From Mastigamoeba balamuthi (Eukaryota; Evosea; Mastigamoebida; Mastigamoebidae): 64,000 nucleotides of DNA. Position 1 is the first letter of the stretch; each line of letters opens with the position of its first letter. The notes beneath the pieces were generated by a model. That model did no database searches. It saw only the letters and a list, made by a program, of their open reading frames with translations, and was not told the DNA's origin. Positions 30,563 through 41,751 of the stretch are shown piece after piece. A program made the position numbers and the translations under genes. The DNA is taken from assembly GCA_902651635.1 (NCBI GenBank), contig CACRSC010000028.1, forward strand, positions 356,512 to 420,511. The letters are read 5' to 3'.

Positions 30563-33184
30563 ATGGAACACCACACGCGCAGAACATGCGCACGCAATGC
30601 CAGCGGCGGCCCTGACACCCGCACAGCCGCCAGTCGCTTCGTTCCCGTGCATTTTCTGGCGCGAGGTGCTTTCGGCAAAGTGTTCAGGGGCACCGACACG
30701 CTGACCCACACGGAGGTGCGCACTGGCTCACCAGAACGGCACCGCATTCCAAGCGCGACAGGGTTCCGGATTTTTGTCGGTTCCGGCATCGGTGTGGCGC
30801 CTTCTGCCGGGGATCGCCCGCTTTCATAAACGGCGCCGATCGACATCTGACGATTGTGAACGGGCAGGTGGCGATCAAGGTCATCGACCTCGAGGAGGCC
30901 GGCGAGGAGGTCGACGACATCAAAAACGAGGTCATCTCGCACGGCTCGGTGCGCCTTCCAACCCGAGCAACTTCCCTACATCAGCAACAATAACCGACGG
31001 TTGTACCGATGGAACCGGCGATCTCTTCCCTTTTTGAAACTGGCAGGTCTGCTGCCCGCACGTGGTGCGGCTGCTGGGCGCGTTTGCGGTCGGGGCGGAG
31101 CTGCGGATCGTGATCGAGTTCATGGACGGGGGTAGCGTGTCGGACCTGCTGGCGATGGGCGACCTCAGCGACGCGCAGATCGCCGCCGTGCTGCAGCGCG
31201 TGCTGGCGGCCCTCGAGTACCTGCACGCCGAGCGCCGCCTCCACAGGGGTGCGCAGCAGACCGCAGCGCCCCCGCTGACGCCGCCCGAGCAGACATCAAG
31301 GCGTCCAACATCCTGCTCTCCCAGCGCGGTGAGGTCAAACTCGGCGACTTCGGTGCCTCGTGCCAGATAACCGCAGGCCAGAAGCGGAAGACCATCATCG
31401 GCACCGTGCGCATTTTCTCTGCTCCTGCGCCGTTTCCGCAGCTGCGCTGACACTCTGCGGTGCTCAAGCCGTACTGGATAGCCCCCGAGGTCATACGCCA
31501 GGACCTCTACGACGAGAAGGCCGACATCTGGTAGGCCGGTCTTTCCTCTATAGAAACAAAGGCAATCAACTGATTTGTGTGGCTTCTCAGGTCGCTAGGC
31601 ATCACCGTGATTGAGATGGCCGTCGGGGCACCGCCGCACTCGAGCCTCCCGCACCACAGGGCGCTGTTCAAGATCGCCACGTCCCCGCCCCCGGTGCTGG
31701 CGGGCGAACGCCCGCAGCCCCTGCGCGACTTTGTGTCGCAGTGCCTGAGGGCCGACCCCTCGATGCGCCCCAGCGCCAGCGCCCTCCTGCAACACGAGCT
31801 GCTGCGCGAGCCCATGCCCGCGTCTGTGGTGGCGCAAGCGGTGGCCAACTACCGCAGGTGGCGGGAGGAGCAGCCCGCCGACGGCTCGGGCTCGGAGAGC
31901 GGCGCCGAGGAGAGCGCGACAGAGGCCGCTGCGGGGGTGGAGTTCGTCTACGAGAACGTGTCCGAGGCGTCTGCAGGCGCGGGCGAGGGTAGCGACGATG
32001 AGGAGACGCAGGAGGACAGGGAGGCATCTGCGCTGATGTCGTCCATCGACGTCGCGGAGCGCCTCGGGGCTTCTGGGGACCAGAGTCCGCGTGCAGACGA
32101 AGCCAGCAGCCCCTCGCCCGCTCCGGACGAGGCGGAGGCTCAACCAGCAGCAGCGGCCGCTGTTGAGCCCAGCGCGCAGCTGGCGCATACTGCCGAGAGC
32201 CCTCCGCCAGAGTACTCCCCAGTGGACCCTGTGGCGAAAAAGAAACACAGGAAGGCACGCAAGCACCGCCGCGAGGAGCACTCCAAGGGCACTACGGACG
32301 AGTCTCCCCGCGAGAGCTCGGAGGGAGAGCACAGCGCCCCACAAGGAGCGGTCAACGCCACGAAGTGCAGTGCGCACGAGGAGGAGAGGCAGCAGCCCAC
32401 AGAGCCACAGCACCAGCAGCAGCAGCAGCCGCAGTCGCAGAGGTGGAGCAGAGGGACCGTGCACGCCAGGAAGAGGTCGTTCGGCCTGCACAGGCAGCTC
32501 TCGACACCGGACCTGGCGGCAGCAGTGGCAGCGACACCAGGCTCTCCGCCTCCGACGACGTCGCCCCAGCACCGCGCGGACCCCGAGTTCAGGCCGATGG
32601 ACGTCAAGGCCAAGCGCAGGACGCTGGCGCCGGACCTCGTGGCAGCGGCCGAGTGGGTGCCCGCGACGCACGTCGGCGGCAGCAAGAGGGAGCAGCTGCG
32701 CGCGATGCTGCGGCAGCAGGACATCGAGCGCAAGAGGTGCCACGCGCGGCTCGAGGAGCTGCGGCAGCGCAAGGGCACTCTGCACACGCCGCGGCAGTCG
32801 CTGATGCAGTTCGTCGCCGAGGTCTCGGGGTCGCCGCTGCGGATGCCCCCCAAGTCCATGGTCGACGCGGTCCCCGCCATCACGCCGTTCGCCGAGAGCG
32901 GGCTCGGCGACGGCGCAGAGGGCGCGGGCGCACCGCAGCGACGGCACGAGAAGAGCAAGGGCAAGAAGAGGGCGACGGCCGACAGCGGGGCGCACGAGGC
33001 GCTGCGCGGGGGCATCGACAGCCTCGTCGCCAGGTACCGCAAGGAGCCGGAGCTCGTCGAGCAGCTGCGCAGGATGCGCGACCTGGCGAGCGCGGTCGAG
33101 GCGACGCACCCGGGATTCAGCTCGCGGCTCAGCGTGGCGCTCACGGCAACACTCGCCGCGGCAGACCGCCCGTCGTCGTCGTAG
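30563..33184 (+). CDS. STE20/GCK-type serine/threonine kinase with long C-terminal extension, 734 aa
   Basis: Exons 30563-30715, 30868-30948, 31047-31248, 31293-31405, 31469-31530 and 31591-33184 are phase-consistent. The kinase domain covers residues about 25-285: VHFLARGAFGKVFRG (P-loop, first Gly replaced by Ala), VAIKVIDLEEAGEEVDDIKN (catalytic Lys; very close to MST/GCK kinases), EFMDGGSVSDLL, HRDIKASNILLS, DFGASCQIT and GTPYWIAPEVI (the STE20 signature), then SLGITVIEMAVGAPPHS. The C-terminal about 450 residues are acidic then basic and low complexity (KKKHRKARKHRREEHSKGT, poly-Gln), ending in helices such as KREQLRAMLRQQDIERKRC. There is no PBD or SARAH domain I can recognise. Likely acts in a MAP4K-like or cytoskeletal signalling cascade. 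Confidence 0.85.
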
Positions 33185-34077
33185 AGGCACGCTCGTGAGA
33201 GGCGTGCCGCGAACAGGGGGCCGGTCCCCCGGCACAAGTGGATCAGTGCTGGGGGAGGCTGAGAGACCCCACGTGAACTCGGGCACAACATAGCAAACGC
33301 AAAAAAATCGCAGATAGGCCTTCAGTTTCTTTATCAAGATGCAGGATACTGGGGATATCAATTCCTGGAACTGAATAATATCTTATCATTATTTCCCTCC
33401 CTACACTAGTCGCTGAGGCTCCTTCCTGGCTGGGGCGAGACCAGCGACAGCGCACAGACCACCCGGGGCGACCACCAGACTGCGTCCTCCTCCATCGCCT
33501 GCAGACCGATCCCCGAGCTGCGGGTGGCAGCAACGCGTGTGGTCCTCGGCGACCTGGACGATCTGGGCGACCACAGTGGTCTGTGCCTGCGTGCTGGTGG
33601 GTAAGCGAAAGGCCATGGCGGTCCGCGGGCTTCACGTTGGCACCCGGGCTGCCACGAGACCACTTTTTGCCACGCCCCTCGAGCTCGCGGACCCGCATTC
33701 CCCTCTGCTGTGTGCCACTTCACAGCGAGTTAATTGCGACATCCTGACAGATTCAATCCCATTTCCCTCTGAGAGCTACAAACGGCATTCTCAGTTCATC
33801 TCGCTCAAGATGGCTGCCCTCTCGCCAGTCGCATCCCTGATCCCAGGCACCTCTGCGTGGTGTGCCCGAACCTCGTGGTGCCTCTTTCTCCATGCCCGAG
33901 CGATAAAAGACGCTGCGGAGACCCCACGTGACGTGTCACACGGTAGTATTCAACCGTGACATCAGCGGCGTCGACCGAGGTATGCCTGCGGCTTATGCGT
34001 GGCGCGGCCATCAGAGACAGCTCGGCAGGCGAGTCGCACACAGGAAACGGACTGTTTTGCCTTGACCCGCGGCTATT
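33185..34077. other. Region upstream of family member 2, possible small coding remnant
   Basis: Mostly non-coding. A + strand frame around 33420-33610 reads IACRPIPELRVAATRVVLGD then LDDLGDHSGLCLRAG, which looks protein-like but has no start or domain. GGGATATC lies at 33352-33359 and CCACGTGACGTGTCACACGG near 33925-33945; the latter contains TGACGTG half sites like those in the family promoters. Confidence 0.35.
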
Positions 34078-34177
34078 CGTCATCGGTTACGTGGCCGCCC
34101 CGTGGTGTCCCCTTCCTCTGTCCCACTAATCCTTCCTTTTTTCTCTTAAGCCCTCTTGTAGGCATCAGCTTCACAGG
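34078..34177 (+). promoter_or_regulatory. Conserved promoter/leader of family member 2
   Basis: CGTCATCGGTTACG (34078-34091) ends 86 bp before the ATG, in line with the other members. The pyrimidine-rich leader is more diverged (TTTTTTCTCTTAAGCCCTC, then CATCAGCTTCACAGG). This is the least perfect palindrome of the four. Confidence 0.55.
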
Positions 34178-37100
34178 ATGGCTTTTGGCGCCTTCGCGCT
34201 CGCGATCGTCGTCAGCGTGGTTGCGTTCGCCGCTGGGGCAGTGGTCTGCTGCCTCTACGGCTTCCCGACGCTGGTCGCCGTCAGCGTCATCGCCGCCTCC
34301 ATCGTTGCCGCGGGTGCGTTTGTTTTCCCGCTTCTGTTCTTGTTTGATTTGCTGTCGTTGAGCTTTGAGTTTTGCATCCGCCCTGGGGTCGCAACACGAG
34401 GGCAGGGCATGTGGATGTGGTTTGCTCTCTTCTATCTTGGCGGGTCACCCGAGAGGCTCTGCTGTTGTGTTTGGGTCGAAGGCCGGGGCTTTGTATTCCC
34501 GCGGATTTTCGCTCACACGGAGGCTCGCATGCGCAGTGGGGGCACTGTGCTCGCGGATCGGAAGGACCTTGTGGGTCTCGCGCAAGGTCTTCCCAGCTGT
34601 CGCGGGGCCGTTGGGCGTCGCCGGGGGCAATGCTGCGGGCCCCCGGGGCGCACCGGTACCTGCGGGCACTAGAGGCCCCATTTTGCTGTCTCATGTGCGC
34701 TTCCCCCATCCCCGGGACACCGATACACACGAGCCTCGGAAAGGCCCTACGGGACTCACCGTCGCCCGCGGCTTCGGTGGTTCAATTTGAATCATCCAAT
34801 TAAATTGAATTGAATTGACAAAAACCGCCCGAACGCGGCAAATTTCATTTTTCCAAATTCAATCGATTAGGTTTTCATTTGAAAATCGGTTGATGCAATA
34901 ACACACTCTTATGTGCAGGTCCATCCGTCGTCTGGTCGTTCGTCACATCGCTGGCCGTCTTCCTCGGCGGCGTCGCTGTCGTCGATGACACCGATGGCGT
35001 CGTCTGGGATGCGTACGACTCCCATTCGGGCTCCAGCGGCAAAACTGCGCCGGTCATCGTTGTCGACTTCATCTGCGAATGGGCACACGCCGCGCCTCGT
35101 TGCCTCCGGAGAAACTCGGTGCCAGGGAGTGGCCTCATCGCCAACGTCGCTACCGTCGCCTCCGCAGCAGCGTGCGCAGGTCCCCACGGCGTCGTCGTCG
35201 GAGTACGTCACGCCCGTGTGGGACCTCTACACTGCCTACGTCGCCGCGGGCCGCAGGGAGGCCTCGGAGGGCCTGGCGCAGCCGCCCTGGACGGACGCTG
35301 CGCGGCCGAGCAGCCAGGTGCCCCCGTTCCGTGCCGGCCTGCCGTCGCCCTGCGCCAGCCCCTACACCTTCTCGCCCGGCCCGAGCTGCCTGACGGCGTC
35401 GCCGTTCTCGACGCATGGCAGCCCCAGCTCTGGCGAGGCCGTGAAGCAGCTGCCCGTCGAGTTTGGGGCCTCGTTCGTGCGCGAGCACGAGGTCTGTGCC
35501 GTCGGGGAGCGCTCGAGGCGTCGGTCTGCCCCTGGTATTCCGCGGCAGACTCTGTGCTCGGCCTCGCTCGTGCCCTCCAAGCCTCGGGCCAAGCCGTCGG
35601 GACCTATGGTGGCGAAGCTCCGTATTCAGACGCAGTGCGGGGTCGCTGTCGATCCGGTGGCCCAGGCGAAGGAAGAGGCTGCCTGTCCCCAGGTTTCGTC
35701 CGCGACTCCTGACTACGTCCCTGGCGAAAGGCGAGTGCCCATGGCAACGGGCAGGCCGCGCGACATCGCGGAGAAGGCGGCCAAGACGCACAGCAGCCCG
35801 CAGGCGAGGCCGACCGCGATGAGCGCCAAGGCGAAGGAGATGCCCCGGACAGAGCCCCGCGCCGGACAGGCCAAGAGCCAGACGCACTCGCTCAGCAGGG
35901 CCCCGCTGGCACCTTCTCCGCCTTCCGCCGTTGTCTCGGCGCTGCCCGCGGCCAAGGAAGTCGACACGGCGCCCGCCAGCGAGACCACCGCGGAGTCGGG
36001 GGTGGTGGGCGAGCACGCGAGGGAGGTCGGCCAGGCGCTCGCGGCACCCAGGAGGCCGCCGCCCGGCAGTCGTCTAACACCATCCACTCGGAGCCCGCGC
36101 AGCCTGTACACACCAGCCGAGCGCTCACGGGCGTCTGACAGCACTCGAGCAGGTGGTCGAGGGCGAGCGCGCGTCGCAGAAGCCCACGCTGGACGCCGGC
36201 CCCGTGGTGCCCAACGAGCAGACTGCTGCGCTGGCGATCGACGCGGCGGTGGAGGAGGCCACCCAGGTGATGGAGGACGAGCCCCTCGGTGCGCCGGCTG
36301 CGGAGATGGGACTGTCGCCGCTCGAGGAGGTGCACCAGCCGCCGATCTCTGTCGCTGGCGAGGCGCCGCAGCCGCCTGTGGAGGTCCCCCAGCGCTCGTC
36401 CGAGGCTCAGGTTCTGGCGGCGGAGAGCGCGTGGCCCTCGCCCGCTGGCCCCTTCTCGCCGCAGCCGCAGGGGCTGCAGGCCGTGTCCGGTTGGGCCCCT
36501 CAGCTGCTGTCGGCGAGTTACACAGTCGCTGCCGCACCGCCGCTGCCTCAGATGGCCGGCGAGGTTCCCGTACAGGGCGCCCAGAGCGCGTGGCCCACGT
36601 CCGCTGAGGCCCCCATCGCCTCGCCGCCGCTGGGGCTGCAGTTCGCGCCCTCTGCGTTGGCGTCGCTGCCGTTGACGGCTCTCGCAATCGGCGCGGTGCT
36701 GGAGGAGGAGGAGGAGAGCCCCGCTGCAGACTACGCCCCGCGCGTGTATCAGACGGCCTGTCAGCAGCAGCAGGCGGCGGCAGTCAGCACGTGGCAGACG
36801 GCCTCCCAGGCCGCGTGGGAGGCACAGGGGGTGCCCGCGGCGCAGTGGGGCTCGTTCATGGCCTCGGGCGTTCCCTCGGAGCTCATGCCGCTGCCCGACT
36901 CCGCCTCGTGGGCTTCCGTGGCAGCAATCCGCAGCAGCGCAGCGCAGCAGCAGCCGACGGGGGTGGCGTTCAGCGGGGCCGCGGGGACACTGACCCCTCA
37001 GACCGCGCAGATCGGCGCTTCTTCCGAGGTCACCGTGCAGCTGCAGGCGCTCGCCGACGCGCAGCAGCAGCACGTGAGCGTGGCGGCCAGCGCCGAGACG

Positions 37101-37796
37101 CAGAAGGCGGGCGGAGCTCCGGCGGAGGACCAGACGGACCCGGTCGCGACCAAGAGGGGGCTGGAGGAGCTCGAGTCCTCCGCGGGCAGCTCGCGGCGCG
37201 CCAAGCTCAGGAGGACGGACCAGGAGCCTGCCTCCGAGGCACCTTCGACGGCGGTGGCCGCGGCAGCGCCTGCAGAGGCGGCTCAGGGCGTCCCCCCGTC
37301 GCCCAGGCCTGACCGCCAGGAGGCCACGGGCCCCAGGAGGGTGCCCGAGCGGAGCCGGACGCCCGACAACCAGCCCCAGATAAGGCGCCTCAGGAGGTCC
37401 GAGCCCCCGGCTCGCGTGGCGGCCCCGGCAGCAGCAGTGCCCGCGGCGTCGGTGCAGAGCGCCGCTGTGGCGTCGCCCATCGCGGAGGGCCAAGAGGCCT
37501 CCGGAGTGGCCGCCAAGAGGGTGCTCGAGCGGCCGCAGTCGCCCGACGCCCAGCCTCCGAGCACGCGCGTCAGGACCTCGGAGCCCTCGCCGCCCGTCGC
37601 CGCAGCCTCCGTCGCCACGGACACCGCCGCCGCAGACACAGTCGCTCCTGCAGCAGCAGCTCCCCCCACAGAGGCGGCGGCCGCCGTCGCCGAGACGCAG
37701 GTGGAGGGCTCCCAGACCGCGTCGGGGGACATCTCCGGAGGCCTGGACGACCTGGAGCTTGAGAGGTACATGGACAACAACGCCGAGGGAGCCTGA
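34178..37796 (+). CDS. Multicopy family, member 2 (about 1000 aa, frame question in exon 3)
   Basis: Exons 34178-34313, 34537-34655 and 34919 to about 36025, then 36153-37796; the exon 1-3 phases match members 1, 3 and 4. Exon 1 is the hydrophobic MAFGAFALAIVVSVVAFAAG block and exon 2 has SRIGRTLWVSRKVFP. Nucleotides 35196-35470 and 37130-37600 are almost identical to member 1 (EYVTPVWDLYTAYVAAGRR; the KR-LE repeats), while the middle is diverged. At about 36043 one C is missing relative to member 1, which puts the usual 3' donor out of phase. Splicing from GAG|GTCGGCC at 36025/36026 would restore the frame. The C-terminus is acidic (GGLDDLELERYMDNNAEGA). There is no LCSC-type cysteine cluster. 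Function unknown. Confidence 0.6.
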
Positions 37797-38125
37797 GGAG
37801 GCCGTGCCTCGGAGTCGAAAACAAAGTGTAGTTGCGCGCCCTGTTTTGGTCTTGTGAGAAGTACCTGTCGCCTTCAAATTGTGTATCGTCTCCCTTGACT
37901 GGTGGCAAACAAAGACGTTTGGGTGGCGGTGGCTCTGTAGGGGGAAACCCAGCCCCGTACGACCAACCTATACACCAACTCCACATCGGAAGAACACCTT
38001 ACAAGGATAGACTGCAGAAAGTCATGCTTGCAACAACACTGCTTTTATCTGCCTATCAACGCCCGCACAGCCGATAAGGGCAACGCCTACCCTCTCTACC
38101 CCAGAAAAGCACGCAAGCCGACGGG

Positions 38126-40617
38126 TCACGACGACCCAGCAGAGCAGGTTGGCTCCAGCGAGGGAGACAGGACGATCCTCGGCACGTCGCCGCCCGGGGC
38201 CGCCGGGTGGGCTGCCGACGCAGGCGCCCTCAGCAGGTCGATCTCATCGTCGGCCCCCGAGTTGTACGTTTCCGACTCGCACGCGGACTGCCCGGTCCCC
38301 TCGGACTCGTCGTCGTCGTCGTCGTCCCCGTCGTCCTCGACGCTGACGACAAGGGACCTCGGCGCCGCCGGTGCGGCCTCTGGCGGCGGCGTCAGCGTGA
38401 CGGCGGGCGGCGGCATCGGCGACGCAGTGACTGCGGGCGGCGTCGACAGTGGGGCAGCGGGCAGCTCATTGGCGAGGCGCGTGAGGAAGTCGCGCAGCAG
38501 GGGCAGCGCCCCGAGGGACTCGACCGTCTCCTCCCGCGGGCGCAGCAGCGAGGGGGCGAAGACTATGACGAGGTTCGTGAGGCTCATCTTCGAGTGCTCG
38601 GCGTTCTCGGGCAGCGCCATGAACCGCATCAGGCCCATCAGCTTGGCCAGCACCCGCTTGTTCGGCTCGGGCACCTTCTCGAACACCACCATCGGCTGCT
38701 CCTTCCTCAGCACCGCGTCGCTGAGCGTGGAGGACCCGGTCAGCCAATTCGCCAATTCAATTGAGACTGGGGAGACGCGATCGCGCACTAGAGTGTGTAG
38801 GGGATGAGGGGCTCTGGGAGCGACGAGAGGCAGCGCTTGATGAGCTCAGCGGCCATCTCGGCGCTGTCGGGCATCTGCGTGTCGAGCCGCTCCATGGCCT
38901 CGTCGACGAGCGTCTTGGAGAGCAGGCTCTCGCGGAAGATGCCCTTCTCGCGCGCGCCCCCGAGGCTCACGAAGCAGTCGACCAGCCTCTCGATCGCCTC
39001 CATCGCGCACGCCGGCTTGGGCGACCTTGTGTGCGCTACCGCCGCCGTCGACGCGGCCGCCGCCGACACCGCGGGAGCCGGGGCGGTGGCCTCCTTCTTG
39101 CCCTTGGAGTTCCTGCGCAGCGTGAGGATCTTGCTGATTTTGCCTTTGCTTTTGCTGCGCTTGACGCCCGACTGCTGCTGGGCCTGTTGTTGCTGGTCCG
39201 CCAGCTGGGCGAGCTGCTGTTGCTGCTGCTGCTGCTGGGCCTGGGCCGCGCGCGAGAGGAGGCCGTTGCGGACCTCGCCCATGTCGGCGGCGACGTCGAT
39301 CTTGGCGACCGACTCGGAGAAGGACTGCGCGACGACGGGCATCAGCGCGGCGCACTTGATCTCGGCCTCGGCCACGGTCGCGAAGATGGCCTTCATGCCC
39401 TCGAGCCTCTTCCTCATCGCCTCGTTGATCCTCTGCGCGTGCATGCCGGTCGTTGTTTTGTGCTCAGCTACTCTTTTGCTCATTTATGGCGCAAACAAAC
39501 AAATTGAAATCGAGTTCATGCCTGTTTCGGAACAGGTCGTACTACCGATTTCCACTGGGCAAGCTCAATGGCCACCTTTATTCCGAACAAAAAACGACCA
39601 AAACCGAATGCGAACAATAAAAAGCAGAACAGAACAAAATCAACGGAAAACAACAAAGCAGAACAAAACAACGGAAACGCAGCAAACAGAACGCGGGGGT
39701 GCAGGCAAGGCGTACGCAGACGAGGTCGGGGACGTGCTTTTCTCTGTGGGCCTTGACGAGCTCCGCGTGGGCCCGCTCGTGCGCCTCGAGGGCCGCGTCG
39801 ATGCGCGCGATCTCCTCGTCGAGCTTCACGACGTCCTTGGCGTGCCCCTTCTTCTCCCGCGCCTTCTCGCGGGCCTCCACAGCCTTGGCCCTGTCCTCGG
39901 CCATCTGCGCAGCCTTGGCCTGCGACGCCTCGATCTCGCGCTCCCTCTGCTCGCCCTCTGCCCGGAGCTGCGAGCGACAGGCGTTGTGAGGAGGGGGAGG
40001 GGGGCAGTAAAAATAATGGCGACGGCGGGAATCGAACGTTGGCACAGGAGCGGTTGAGGTCCGACTGCAGGGCGAGGAGGCGCTTGTGCTGCTCCTTGAC
40101 GACGGTCATCAGGGCAAAGTAGGCCTCGCGCTCGGCCATCTTGCCCGCCTGCAGCGCGGCCCACATGTCCCTCACCGTTCTGGAATTCCCCCCATACCGC
40201 AGATTCAGAAAGATATCGCGGTTGGACGGGCTACGAAAGCGCTTCCGCGACAAAATCGCGCTCCCGGAATCAGGAATCACGTGGGATACGAAATCGGCAG
40301 GGGGATAATATCTAGATTCCAGGGAGGGACAGGGGGCGGGCGCACGGGTCCTCCGAGGGCCAGGCGGCGGGCAGCTTCATGAGGAGGGAGTTGGCGGTCT
40401 CGCCGCGCATGCGGGCGCTCTCGCCGAGGCGGCCGACGTGGACGCAGGCCTCGCGGATGGCGCGCTCCTTCTCGTCGGCGACGCCCAGCAGCGCAGCCCA
40501 CCCGCTCGCCGCCACGGCCTGCTGGTGCGTGCCCTGCGCAGCGGGGGGTGCGTCAGGAACGGGGGCGTGGGGGGCACTGGGAGCGGAGAGAGAGAGGACC
40601 GCTGTCGACTGCTGCAT
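38126..40617 (-). CDS. F-BAR/RhoGAP protein
   Basis: Start ATG 40617 (MQQSTAVLSLSAPSAPHAPV), stop TGA at 38126-38128. The N-terminal exons form a helical, F-BAR-like membrane-binding region: WAALLGVADEKERAIREACV, MRGETANSLLMKLPAAW, MWAALQAGKMAEREAYFAL, then REREIEASQAKAAQMAEDR and DEEIARIDAALEAHERAHAE, and RINEAMRKRLEGMKAIFATV. A Gln-rich, basic linker follows (KRSKSKGKISKILTLRRN). The RhoGAP domain has the arginine finger in EKGIFRESLLSKTLVDEA, then LPEPLIPYTLYDAVL formed across an intron (TA|GTGCGC...CAG|C), and NLVIVFAPSLL. The tail is acidic. Predicted to inactivate Rho-family GTPases at curved membranes, opposing the RhoGEF in this window. The organisation resembles srGAP/GMIP-type proteins. 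Confidence 0.82.
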
Positions 40618-41651
40618 CCCGCCGGGGCGAAGAGACGGTGAGGTGGTGCTCGGAAGCGATCCAGACGGTTTTTTTGAAGAGATAGGGGAAAGATACAGGG
40701 ATCTCGGGGGATCCGGGAAACCCCACCCGCCAACCGCTTGCAGGGCCCGAGCCCGCTCCCGGGACCTCTCCCTTGTGGAACCCACAGCCCCGCTGCCCAC
40801 CTGCTGTGCCCGTGCGAGAGTCCCTTGTTTGTTTCCTCCTTGTAGTAAGGCTCCCCTACAGCCGCAGCGGTGTTCTTCTGCTGTCAGTGTTTGCCCGCAG
40901 CTCGGATGAGCGCTCGCTCCTGCGTTGCCGTCGCCTCGCACCTCCACATGACGCCGCCACATCACCTGCCGACACCGGATTTGATTTTTCTCCAACGGCT
41001 TTTCACAACCGCAGCAGAGACCCGCAAGTGTGCCGTGGCCGACCATGCCGTGCCCCAGCCCTCTCGGGCGGCTGTCCTGCTGAGCACACCCACCCAGAGC
41101 TCCCCACAGCGCCCTGGTCCCCACCCACCGATGCGCGCAGACCTGCGGCAGTTGCTGATGCGTGTCACCTCCCCTGCCCTTGCCAGCGTCATCCACGTAG
41201 GACCACGCCACGTTACGTCCTCGCGGGAGATGGCACCGCGTCGCGGGTGTGACATCACCGGCCGAGCCTCGAGGGTCGCATCGCGTCGCCGTCGCACCGA
41301 CGTGGCGTGACATGACGTGGCACACATGACGTCACGCCGTCGCCGGTCTGGGGTACGGGCCCGCCAGGCGAGCTGGGCGCGAAAGGACGTTTTGGATGGC
41401 ACGGAGCACCCTAACATAACGTGGTGGGATGTCCTCTGATTTCGACGTCATCGAATGCGCCTCCCTGCGTCATGGTGTGTTCGTGGGTCTCTTTGAAATC
41501 CCCCCGCATTTCCCGCCTTTGTTTCTGTCCACAGGGGCGGGTTTGTCGTCGCACAGTGCCGGCGTATGGGAGCACGCTACTACGACGAGGCCCCAGGGCG
41601 CAGGAGAGAGGACCTGCGTAGCCGGAGGATACTCAGATTTTTCTCGGATTT
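40618..41651. other. Intergenic region with clustered TGACGT sites
   Basis: About 1 kb between the 5' ends of the RhoGAP gene (-) and family member 3 (+). Around 41300-41340 there are three CRE-like words: GGCGTGACATGACGTGGC and a perfect TGACGTCA inside CATGACGTCACG. No coding domain was seen despite open frames on the minus strand. Confidence 0.45.
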
Positions 41652-41751
41652 CGTCATCAATGACGTATGGGGACGCTATGGATGTTTAGTAACCCCTCGC
41701 CTTTCTTTTTTCTTTTCTCTCAGCCGTCTTGTTTGGCTTTTGCTTCTCAGG
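41652..41751 (+). promoter_or_regulatory. Conserved promoter/leader of family member 3
   Basis: CGTCATCAATGACG (41652-41665), the most regular copy of the element, ends 86 bp before the ATG. Upstream, GGATACTCAGATTTTTCTCG is shared with member 4. Downstream is the same leader, CTCTCAGCCGTCTTGTTTGG and TTTTGCTTCTCAGG. Confidence 0.65.

Noticed and set aside
31595-33361. 588-codon minus-strand frame opposite the kinase C-terminal region
   Set aside because: Antisense shadow of a real exon: the + frame carries the kinase domain and continues in phase.
35892-37877. 661-codon minus-strand frame opposite family member 2
   Set aside because: Leu/Arg/Gly-rich reverse translation of Ala/Pro/Gln codons; the + frame is homologous to three other copies in sense orientation.
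39990-40050. Possible tRNA T-arm (GTTCGATTCCCGCC on the minus strand)
   Set aside because: No complementary stem around the loop, no acceptor, D or anticodon arms; it is the start of an intron in the RhoGAP gene.
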